A stretch of 23,533 bases of DNA from UBA1573 sp016794285 (lineage in GTDB: Bacteria; Pseudomonadota; Alphaproteobacteria; Micavibrionales; Micavibrionaceae). The notes under the pieces are model-generated. The model did not search any database and was not told where the DNA came from. It saw only the letters and a program-made list of their open reading frames with translations. Numbering within the stretch: the stretch's first letter is position 1; the number at the start of each line of letters is the position of its first letter. The stretch is taken from assembly GCA_016794285.1 (NCBI GenBank), contig JAEUKO010000028.1:1-23533 (forward strand). Direction: 5' to 3'. A program made the translations under genes and the position numbers. Shown in pieces: positions 7,732 to 13,875 of this stretch.

Positions 7732-7760
7732 TTGATTTTTCTGCCCATCTGGATTATCCC
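7732..7760 (+). promoter_or_regulatory. Putative promoter of tRNA-Ala
   Basis: TTGATT (7732-7737) and TATCCC (7755-7760) are 17 bp apart, with a GC-rich discriminator (CGCCGC) directly before the tRNA at 7769. That is the usual form of a growth-rate-controlled stable-RNA promoter. The -10 match is weak. Confidence 0.4.
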
Positions 7761-7768
7761 CGCCGCAT

Positions 7769-7844
7769 GGGCCCGTAGCTCAGCTGGGAGAGCGCATCGT
7801 TCGCAATGATGAGGTCGGGAGTTCGATCCTCCTCGGGTCCACCA
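7769..7844 (+). tRNA. tRNA-Ala (anticodon CGC)
   Basis: A complete 76-nt cloverleaf with encoded CCA. The acceptor GGGCCCG pairs with CGGGTCC (one G-U). The D arm is GCTC/GAGC. The anticodon stem CATCG/TGATG encloses TTCGCAA with anticodon CGC. The T arm GGGAG/CTCCT encloses TTCGATC. The discriminator is A. It reads GCG alanine codons. Its 3' part is duplicated at 10913-10974, so the functional gene was completed by the inserted element. Confidence 0.97.
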
Positions 7845-7848
7845 TCTT
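7794..7848 (+). repeat. Left attachment repeat (attL) within tRNA-Ala
   Basis: These 55 bp, from the anticodon stem through the CCA end and four bases beyond, are identical to 10920-10974. Allowing one mismatch, the match extends to 62 bp (7787-7848). The 5' part of the tRNA is not repeated. Confidence 0.95.
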
Positions 7849-7932
7849 CGTCCAGATCCCTTTACAAACTGCGAGGATTCTCCCTTCTGCTCCCTCTTCT
7901 CTTGTGAGAGAGTATTTGACGTAAGGGAAAAA

Positions 7933-7961
7933 TTGACATTACAGAAAATTTTATACATATT
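7933..7961 (+). promoter_or_regulatory. Promoter of the two-gene element
   Basis: A perfect -35, TTGACA (7933-7938), is followed after 17 bp by CATATT (7956-7961), four of six matches to the -10 consensus. This places the start of transcription near 7968, about 26 bp before the first gene. A second TTGACG lies 16 bp upstream at 7917. The promoter is inside the element, so the cargo carries its own expression signal. Confidence 0.55.
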
Positions 7962-7993
7962 GCTATTTCCAAAAAACATAAGGATTTTGCAAT

Positions 7994-8818
7994 ATGTCCA
8001 AACAACAACCTACCAAACTTACCTTGTATGAAATTTTCTCCCGCGCACAGGCTCCTGCAACAACCTCTGGCGGGGCTCTCATGGCCCGCGCCAGCGGCGG
8101 GTCTTTGACGACAACCCTTGTCGCATTCCCTGCTTCCGCAGCCACTCAGCCAAGCCGTTTTGACACACCGGATACCGGAAAAATTGCCTTGGTCATTGAC
8201 GCAACAGCAAGCCGTGAGGAAGGATGGGACAACAAGAGAAGAGCCCACATCGCCTTGATAAAGGAAGCAACCCGTTTCAGTGCCCGGTTTGCCCTTCGCC
8301 TCTTGGTTCACAACGGCTCCGGGATCGGTGACAGCGGATGGACAAGAGAAGCTAGTGTGCTGCACCGCATTATAGAGCGACAGAGAACAAAATCTGCAGC
8401 CACTCAAATCATTCCCTCGCTGACCAGATTGTTAGATGAGCCCTACGGAGCTCTTCCCTCCGCCGTTATACTGGTTGGCGATTGCTGCGAAGAAACCTCT
8501 TTTGGGATTGTCGCTATTGCAAATCGGCTTAAAGCAGCCGGAATTGCAGTTTTCACTTTTCAGGAAGAAAATGATCCGGGAGTCAGGGAGGCATTTTCCC
8601 TTCTTGCCACAATAACGGGTGGAGCTTGCGCCGCCTTTGGCGATTGCATTGATTTATCCGCGTTTTGCAAAGCTATTGAAAGATTCGTTACCGGCGGAAG
8701 AGAGGGGCTTGTAGCCCTCTCCTCTTCGGGAGACGTAGCCGCCGCCAAGCTTCTGACACAGATGTCGTCCCAAGGAAACGGTTCTGCTTTGCCATTCCAT
8801 CAACCAAAGCAGGAATAA
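7994..8818 (+). CDS. VWA-like protein with a MIDAS-type motif
   Basis: This 274-aa protein has a von Willebrand factor A-like fold by motif. A hydrophobic strand leads into VIDATAS, giving Asp69-x-Thr71-x-Ser73. It is followed by Thr137 in AATQII and Asp163 in ILVGDCCEE, in the order expected of a metal-ion-dependent adhesion site (MIDAS). The Thr in place of the first Ser is a mild variation. Residues 1-55 are a polar, Ala/Ser/Thr-rich lead with no clear signal peptide, so the protein is probably cytoplasmic. The ATG has AAGGA nine bases upstream. It is the first gene of the element at tRNA-Ala and is followed within 6 bp by a membrane coiled-coil protein, so the two likely act as a pair, VWA domains usually mediating protein-protein contacts. 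No characterised family is recognised. Confidence 0.8.
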   Translation: MSKQQPTKLTLYEIFSRAQAPATTSGGALMARASGGSLTTTLVAFPASAATQPSRFDTPDTGKIALVIDATASREEGWDNKRRAHIALIKEATRFSARFALRLLVHNGSGIGDSGWTREASVLHRIIERQRTKSAATQIIPSLTRLLDEPYGALPSAVILVGDCCEETSFGIVAIANRLKAAGIAVFTFQEENDPGVREAFSLLATITGGACAAFGDCIDLSAFCKAIERFVTGGREGLVALSSSGDVAAAKLLTQMSSQGNGSALPFHQPKQE

Positions 8819-8824
8819 TTGTCC

Positions 8825-10882
8825 ATGACAAACGCAAAACACACAGAAAGTCGGGAAGAAGGGGACCGACCGCAGGATCAAGATGCACAGCGGACCTCCA
8901 TGGAAGAAAGGCTGCAGCGGGCTTTTGGTCGGCTTGGGAAAGCCTTGGCTCTCCTCCATTCCGACGAGGAAGGGGAAAGGAATGCTGCGCTGCGGGCCTG
9001 CCTGAAGAACTTTAGTCAGATCAACGCGCTTTCCGAGGCCTTAAATCCGGACTCTCCGCTTGTTCTCTCCTTTCCAGAATTGCTCCGCCTTGCGGATTCC
9101 GGAGGGGGAAATACGGAAGATTTGAGCAAGATTGAAGAGCTCTCTCAGGCGAATGCCGCGCTAAAAGCCTCGGAAACCCTTCTCCTGCAGGACCGCCGAA
9201 GGTTGGAAATCCTCCTCACCCACGCGCACAAAGGAGACGAGAAATTCCTCGCGGAGCAGAAAAAGGTGTTGAGGGAAATACTGGCGAGTGCCGGCCAGAC
9301 AATTTCAGAATTTCCACAAGCATTGACGGAACTTTCCACCTCTCTGACAGCCGTGGTTGAGCAAGCATCTTCTTCTGCAGAAAAAACTGCGCCACAGATT
9401 CCCGATGTATATGAGGCGTGGATAAAAGCGGCGAGGGCAACGCATCTCCCTCTGGAAGCAGTTCTAGAGGAGAAAACACTTTCTTGGTGGCAAAGGACGC
9501 TTTTGCGATCCGCCGGTTTACCGATAGGTGCGGGCGATATTGTGCTGATGAAGGCTATGATTGAAGCTCAAGACACAGCATTGCGACAAAGGGCGGCCGG
9601 AACAACAACAGGGGTAGAAAACGTTGCCGCGCAGCTTGCCCGCCTTTGCGGGGTCATGAGCGATTTTCAATCAACTCTGGCTGCAGCGGAAAGCAGAATC
9701 GCCCCCCCCATGAACGATCATCAGACGGCGGATCAGGCGGAATTGTTGAAACACCTCGCCTCCTTGCAAACCGAGCTCACCATGCAAAAAGAGGCCTTAG
9801 AAAAGGTTATGGAGGAAAAGGCGGGTGCCCTCCGTGAAAAAGAGGCTCTCGCATTTCTTCAGAAAGAGGAAAATAAGAAACACGCAGCCGAATGTGCCGC
9901 TTTGAAAAGAAAAATGGAGGAACATCGCCTGACCCAAAGAAGACACATGGCTACAAAAACCGCGCTGCGCTACCGCAACACATCTCATCAGCGTGGAAGA
10001 GTGCTTGAGGAAATAAAGACGTGGCTGACGGGGGTTCTCACCCCCGAAGCTCTGGACCAGTTGTTCACAGACTCTCCGGATGAAAGATCGCGGGCAGATA
10101 TGGCGGCAATACAGCAGCAAGGTCTTTCCTCTCAGGATTTGTCTCATCTGATCGTTCGGGGTTTTCTGTTGCAGGCTCTTGAAAAAAAGCTTCGCGCCGT
10201 CATCGCTGACCAAAGACGTTCGCAGAAAGAATCCGAAGCATGGAAAGATCTGGCGACACAGTTTGCTCGGAATGATACGTTTAATGATCGGTTCTTCGCG
10301 ACATTCATCGGTGTCACAAGTGCCTCCTTCCTTGGTATATTTGGTATATTTGGAGTCACATCTCTCGGAGCTCTGGCACGCAATCCCACTTCCTTTCTGG
10401 GATTCGTGGGAACAAGCGCGGCGGTGGGAGGATTGGCTTCCGGATTCTATCATGCCCTCAAAACCTCTTTCACTCTTGAGAATATCAGTGCGGTGCAGAG
10501 AAAAGGAATCAGGCACAGCCCGCTGGTCAGAAGAGCGTTTTCCAACGGATTATTACCCGGGGCTCTGGCCGGGGTTTTTGCTGGCTTGGCCCTCACGATT
10601 GTTACGGAACCAAAGGAACCGATTTCCCCTCAGCCAACCACGAAAACAGCGGTTGCTTCTACCTCTGCCGCTTCTTCTGCACCTCCTCCTGCCGCGAATA
10701 CAAATGTTTCCTCTTCCGGTTCCCCTCCGGCAAGCAAGAGCACGACCATCCTCATCGTCCCGCATGACTTTGCGGAGGCAGCAAAGCAGGCGGCGGAACT
10801 GTGTGCAGCGCAGTCCAAAACCGGAAAACCCATAACCTGCCTCAGCGCGAACGAGATCGGGACTGTTCCGGCACTGAAATAA
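8825..10882 (+). CDS. Large coiled-coil protein with three membrane segments
   Basis: The frame encodes 685 aa from ATG 8825, six bases past the stop of the VWA gene. A TTG two codons earlier, closer to AGGA, is an alternative. Numbering from the TTG, residues 31-65 form a small helical module (RLGKALALLHSDEEGERNAA) resembling short domains in mobile-element proteins. Residues 100-135 and 305-380 are charged, heptad-like coiled coils. Residues 440-490 are amphipathic. Three hydrophobic segments at about 493-520, 525-547 and 577-596 are rich in Gly and Phe. Then comes a Pro/Ser/Thr/Ala linker (600-640) and a small C-terminal domain with two cysteines (662, 674). Most of the protein would face the cytoplasm, where the VWA partner is. 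No known family is recognised; MotA-like or pore-forming functions cannot be assigned from sequence. Confidence 0.82.
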   Translation: MTNAKHTESREEGDRPQDQDAQRTSMEERLQRAFGRLGKALALLHSDEEGERNAALRACLKNFSQINALSEALNPDSPLVLSFPELLRLADSGGGNTEDLSKIEELSQANAALKASETLLLQDRRRLEILLTHAHKGDEKFLAEQKKVLREILASAGQTISEFPQALTELSTSLTAVVEQASSSAEKTAPQIPDVYEAWIKAARATHLPLEAVLEEKTLSWWQRTLLRSAGLPIGAGDIVLMKAMIEAQDTALRQRAAGTTTGVENVAAQLARLCGVMSDFQSTLAAAESRIAPPMNDHQTADQAELLKHLASLQTELTMQKEALEKVMEEKAGALREKEALAFLQKEENKKHAAECAALKRKMEEHRLTQRRHMATKTALRYRNTSHQRGRVLEEIKTWLTGVLTPEALDQLFTDSPDERSRADMAAIQQQGLSSQDLSHLIVRGFLLQALEKKLRAVIADQRRSQKESEAWKDLATQFARNDTFNDRFFATFIGVTSASFLGIFGIFGVTSLGALARNPTSFLGFVGTSAAVGGLASGFYHALKTSFTLENISAVQRKGIRHSPLVRRAFSNGLLPGALAGVFAGLALTIVTEPKEPISPQPTTKTAVASTSAASSAPPPAANTNVSSSGSPPASKSTTILIVPHDFAEAAKQAAELCAAQSKTGKPITCLSANEIGTVPALK

Positions 10883-10919
10883 AAAAATCGCGGGGAAGAG
10901 GCAAAGCACATAGGAGAGA

Positions 10920-10974
10920 GCATCGTTCGCAATGATGAGGTCGGGAGTTCGATCCTCCTCGGGTCCACCATCTT
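10920..10974 (+). repeat. Right attachment repeat (attR): tRNA-Ala 3' fragment
   Basis: A perfect copy of 7794-7848; the match extends to 10913 with one mismatch. It contains the anticodon arm, T arm and CCA end but no 5' acceptor strand or D arm, so it cannot fold as a tRNA. It is the displaced 3' end of the original tRNA-Ala, meaning the DNA after 10974 was once directly downstream of that gene. Confidence 0.93.
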
Positions 10975-11135
10975 TCTCATAATAGACCTTTGCAGCAGGT
11001 CAAGCGCCCCCCCTCTTCGTTCTTTCCGATTCTTTCGAAATTCTTGTGAACAACACCCTGCGTGCGACAAAGAGCTGCACTTGGTACGGAAAATCTTTGC
11101 GCTACACATGACGCTTGGGAAATTCGATGAGGATA

Positions 11136-11177
11136 TTGATCTGCGTCAACACCAGTTGATGGATGCGGCTTTATACT
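11136..11177 (+). promoter_or_regulatory. FNR-dependent class II promoter of ubiTUV
   Basis: TTGATCTGCGTCAA (11136-11149) matches the FNR consensus TTGAT-N4-ATCAA at nine of ten positions. TATACT at 11172-11177 matches five of six -10 bases. If the box is centred at -41.5, as in class II FNR promoters, transcription starts at 11184 and TATACT falls at exactly -12 to -7. The leader would be about 47 nt. This explains oxygen-controlled expression of the three ubi genes. The gene-free stretch 10883-11230 otherwise holds only the attR repeat and a short GACCT/AGGTC hairpin at 10985-11001. Confidence 0.8.
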
Positions 11178-11230
11178 CCCCTCTTCTCACTTTCTCCGCT
11201 TGCAACCCCTTGACCGAGGACCTTCTGGCT

Positions 11231-11737
11231 ATGTCTTTGTTTGAAAGAATGAAAAATTTGCCGCAAATTATCCTGCGCCCTGTGCCGGTTGGTCTCTTTC
11301 AGCCCGTTTTGAGACGGCTTATTGAGACCGTCATTCGCAATCATCCCGACATATTCGACCGCCTTGAATCCAGCCACTACAAATCCATTCTGATTAACCC
11401 CACCAATTTTCCCTTTGTGTTTTTGCTCAGGCCCAATCCGCAGGACCCTTTTCTGCGGGCGTATCGGCGGCGGAATACCCCAGAGTATGATGCGCGTATA
11501 TCTGGCAGTTTCCTTACTCTTTTACGGATGGTTGATGGTCAACTGGATGGAGACGCTCTGTTCTTCACGCGAGACCTCAGTATTGAGGGCGACACAGAAA
11601 TCATTGTTTCCTTGCGGAATGCTCTGGATGACATGGAAGGGAGTATTGCCGATGATATTGCCAAATTCTTCGGGACAGCCGGACACGTTGCCCTGAACGC
11701 TCTTCGCAATCTGGATGGAAAGAAGGTTCACCTATGA
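11231..11737 (+). CDS. ubiT: UbiT: SCP2-domain lipid carrier for O2-independent ubiquinone synthesis
   Basis: UbiT has an SCP2 sterol-carrier-like domain that binds ubiquinone precursors in the anaerobic pathway. From ATG 11231 the protein has 168 aa, close to the usual 170 or so. The N-terminus (MSLFERMKNLPQIILRPVPV) fits the family's helical lead. The SCP2 part includes ARISGSFLTLLRMVDG and the well-conserved DALFFTRDLSIEGDTEI near the C-terminus. The frame is open back to TTG 11081, but I reject that extension because the FNR box and -10 lie inside it. GAGGA stands ten bases before the chosen ATG. Its TGA overlaps the ATG of ubiU, so the two are translationally coupled. Identification rests on the domain plus the ubiU-ubiV neighbours. 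Confidence 0.9.
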   Translation: MSLFERMKNLPQIILRPVPVGLFQPVLRRLIETVIRNHPDIFDRLESSHYKSILINPTNFPFVFLLRPNPQDPFLRAYRRRNTPEYDARISGSFLTLLRMVDGQLDGDALFFTRDLSIEGDTEIIVSLRNALDDMEGSIADDIAKFFGTAGHVALNALRNLDGKKVHL

Positions 11738-12753
11738 GCCCAAAGAAAGAAGCCCTCACAAGGCCAGAATTGGTTTGTCCGGCGGGAACGCCGGCAGGCT
11801 TGCGTACCGCCGTTGATGCGGGAGCCGATGCCGTCTATTGCGGATTTCGTAACGCAACCAATGCCCGCAATTTCCCCGGGCTCAATTTTTCGTTTGAAGA
11901 ACTCGAAAGCAGCGTAACCTACGCCCATGAGCGCGGAAAAAAAGTTCTCCTTGCGACCAATACCTTTCCTCCGGCTGGGCACACTGACTTGTGGAAGAAG
12001 GCAATTGAGGATGGAGCAAAAGCAGAAGTTGATGCCTTCATTGTGGCTGATATTGGCGTAGCTGACTATGTGGCGCGGAACCATCCAGATATACGACTCC
12101 ATTTGTCTGTTCAAGCAGGGGCCTCTTCCCCCGAAGCCATTCGTTACTATTGTCAGGAATTTGGGGTGAAACGGGTTGTCTTGCCGCGCATTCTGACGGT
12201 TGAAGAAATACAGGATATTCACCTGCAAATTCCCTGTGAAATCGAAGCCTTTATCTTCGGCAATATCGGTATGATGGCCGAAGGGCGTTGTAGCCTGACC
12301 AATTACGCAACTGGCGTTTCTACCAATATGGATGGGGTTTGCTCTCCGGCCAGCGAAGTTCGTTACGAAGAAGATGCCCAAAAGAATTTGAAGGCCAATC
12401 TGGGGCCTTTCACCATTGATTGTTTTTCCTGTCACGAAAACGCCGGATACCCGACTATTTGCAAAGGTCGTTATCTAACCCCCGGGCATTCAGAAAGTTA
12501 CTACGCTTTCGAAGAACCTATGAGTTTGAATCTTTCTTCCCTCTTGCCACAACTAATGAAGGCGGGGGTAACCGCGCTTAAAATCGAAGGTCGTCAACGC
12601 AGCCGCGCCTATGTGCAGGCAGTTGTTTCGGCCTATCGCACCGCCATTGACCAGATCATGGATGGCCACCCACCCGACATTGCCGACTTGCTGGCCCTGA
12701 CCGAAGGACACAAAGAAACGCAAGGTGCCTACAAAACCAAGGCGTGGAGATAG
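11734..12753 (+). CDS. ubiU: UbiU: U32-family subunit of the anaerobic ubiquinone hydroxylase
   Basis: UbiU and UbiV form a 4Fe-4S complex that hydroxylates the quinone ring without oxygen. The 339-aa protein starts ELVCPAGTPAGLRTAVDAGA, typical of peptidase U32-like proteins. Expected ligands in E. coli UbiU are Cys169, 176, 193 and 232. Equivalent cysteines here are 186 (EGRC), 203 (GVC) and 243 (YPTIC), but the first is Gly179 in FGNIGMMAEGRC. Two extra cysteines, 230 and 233 (DCFSC), lie just before the last ligand and may replace it. The ATG overlaps the ubiT stop; GAAGG is upstream. ubiV follows after 9 bp. The assignment is firm; the altered ligand is compared with the E. coli sequence from memory. 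Confidence 0.95.
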   Translation: MSPKKEALTRPELVCPAGTPAGLRTAVDAGADAVYCGFRNATNARNFPGLNFSFEELESSVTYAHERGKKVLLATNTFPPAGHTDLWKKAIEDGAKAEVDAFIVADIGVADYVARNHPDIRLHLSVQAGASSPEAIRYYCQEFGVKRVVLPRILTVEEIQDIHLQIPCEIEAFIFGNIGMMAEGRCSLTNYATGVSTNMDGVCSPASEVRYEEDAQKNLKANLGPFTIDCFSCHENAGYPTICKGRYLTPGHSESYYAFEEPMSLNLSSLLPQLMKAGVTALKIEGRQRSRAYVQAVVSAYRTAIDQIMDGHPPDIADLLALTEGHKETQGAYKTKAWR

Positions 12754-12762
12754 GAAATCAAC

Positions 12763-13671
12763 ATGACCGCGAAACTGACCATTGGTCCCGTCCTATTTTA
12801 TTGGCCTGCCGAACAAAAACGTGATTTCTATTATCGCGTAGCAGATGAAACCAATGTTGATACTATCTATGTTGGCGAGGTCATTTGTTCCAAACGCGCT
12901 CCGTTTTTTGATCCGTATATCGGAGATGTGATCGAACGCATTCAGAAAAGCGGTAAGACGGCCGTACTCTCTACCTTGTCCGAAGTCATGATTAAACATG
13001 ACCGAAAAATGGTCAAAAGCACCTGCGAAGCAGAGGATATCCCTGTTGAAGCCAACGATGCTTCGGCTTTACTTTTTCTCTCTGGGCGGCCTCACCGCAT
13101 TGGCCAATTGATGAATGTCTATAACGAAGACGCGCTCGCCGTTTTGAATCGCAAAGGAGCCAATCACGTTTGCCTGCCGCCCGAACTTCCGGCTGAATCC
13201 ATTGAAACCCTTTCAAAAGCAGCGCAAACGCTTGGAGTCGGAACAGAGATTCAAGTCCATGGCCGTGTCTCTCTTGCCTTATCTGCTCGTTGCTATCACG
13301 CTCGCGCTCACGGACGCATCAAAGACAACTGCCAATATGCGTGTGAAGATGATCCGGATGGAATGCCTTTGAAAACCGTATCGGGACAGGATTTTCTCTC
13401 GGTTAATGGTATTCAGACCCTCTCGCATACTTGCCTCAACCTCATGCAGGAAATGGCGGACCTTGAATCTGCGGGCCTCACTCATTTTCGCATTTCACCG
13501 CATACACAAGATATAGTGAAAACTGTGGCGGCATTTGAGTCGGTCCTTCTTAAAAAAATATCTCCGCAAGAAGGTATTAAGAGCATACAGAAAATAGGAA
13601 CACCCTCTCCCTTTTCCAATGGCTTTTATTACAAGAAATCTGGCCATTCGTGGATTGAAAAAGCCGCATGA
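12763..13671 (+). CDS. ubiV: UbiV: U32-family partner of UbiU
   Basis: This is the second subunit of the oxygen-independent hydroxylase, 302 aa. The family's four cluster ligands (E. coli Cys39, 180, 193, 197) have counterparts at Cys42 (EVICSKR), Cys177 (SARC), Cys190 (DNC) and Cys194 (YAC), so the 4Fe-4S site is complete. The N-terminus, LTIGPVLFYWP, followed by YRVADETNVDTIYVGEVICSKR, fits the family. An AGGA stands eight bases before the ATG. It ends the ubi operon. The next 200 bp hold the promoter of nrdD. No GC-rich terminator separates the two, so some read-through is possible. Confidence 0.95.
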   Translation: MTAKLTIGPVLFYWPAEQKRDFYYRVADETNVDTIYVGEVICSKRAPFFDPYIGDVIERIQKSGKTAVLSTLSEVMIKHDRKMVKSTCEAEDIPVEANDASALLFLSGRPHRIGQLMNVYNEDALAVLNRKGANHVCLPPELPAESIETLSKAAQTLGVGTEIQVHGRVSLALSARCYHARAHGRIKDNCQYACEDDPDGMPLKTVSGQDFLSVNGIQTLSHTCLNLMQEMADLESAGLTHFRISPHTQDIVKTVAAFESVLLKKISPQEGIKSIQKIGTPSPFSNGFYYKKSGHSWIEKAA

Positions 13672-13744
13672 TTCCGCTGCTCTGCGCACATGAATTTGCG
13701 AGTGATTTGCAAAAATTATTTTTGTGATTTTTTTCAAATTTCGA

Positions 13745-13758
13745 TTGACGCAGATCAA
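13745..13758 (+). promoter_or_regulatory. FNR box upstream of nrdD
   Basis: TTGACGCAGATCAA matches TTGAT-N4-ATCAA at nine of ten positions. Centred at -41.5 it predicts transcription from 13793, with TAGTTT (13781-13786) as a weak -10. Activation in the absence of oxygen suits the oxygen-sensitive enzyme encoded downstream. Confidence 0.8.
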
Positions 13759-13765
13759 GGAATAA

Positions 13766-13781
13766 TCACATGATATGGGGT
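13766..13781 (+). promoter_or_regulatory. NrdR box 1 (imperfect)
   Basis: TCACATGATATGGGGT matches the NrdR-box pattern (acaCwAtATaTwGtgt) at most positions. It lies between the FNR box and the predicted -10, 32 bp (three helical turns) before box 2, the usual tandem spacing for this dNTP-sensing repressor. Confidence 0.65.
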
Positions 13782-13797
13782 AGTTTTCGAGCTACAG

Positions 13798-13813
13798 ACA
13801 CAATATATTGTGT
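13798..13813 (+). promoter_or_regulatory. NrdR box 2 (perfect palindrome)
   Basis: ACACAATATATTGTGT is a perfect 16-bp palindrome and a full match to the NrdR-box consensus. It lies at about +5 to +20 from the predicted start, where binding would block transcription. Confidence 0.85.
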
Positions 13814-13875
13814 TTTTCCGAAGATTTACCTCTTCCAAAAAAACTTGAATAAAACCAACAAAATCAGGAGAAATC

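Larger units (their letters stand above)
7794..10974 (+). mobile_element. Integrase-less 3.1-kb element inserted at tRNA-Ala
   Basis: The repeat unit is 3126 bp: one 55-bp repeat plus the DNA up to the next copy. It is bounded by the 3' part of tRNA-Ala on both sides, the hallmark of tyrosine-recombinase integration into a tRNA gene. Inside are only a promoter and two co-directional genes; no integrase, excisionase or transposase fits. It could be a satellite moved by an integrase in trans, or a decayed island that lost its recombinase. The uninterrupted coding frames argue that the cargo is still under selection. Confidence 0.85.

Noticed and set aside
7656..7979. Minus-strand extension of the membrane protein to 299 aa
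   Set aside because: It runs through tRNA-Ala (antisense), has no ribosome-binding site at its start, and the internal ATG at 7655 has a good one followed by a membrane helix.
10179..10835. 218-codon frame overlapping the coiled-coil membrane protein
   Set aside because: Shadow frame with Arg/Leu/Pro-rich low-complexity sequence; the membrane-protein frame has the coupled start and coherent domains.
10913..10970. A second tRNA-Ala gene
   Set aside because: Only the anticodon arm, T arm and CCA end are present; the 5' acceptor strand and D arm are missing, so it is an attachment-site remnant.
13700..13735. Terminator after ubiV
   Set aside because: Only an A/T arm pair (CAAAAA/TTTTTG) with T-rich surroundings; no GC-rich stem.
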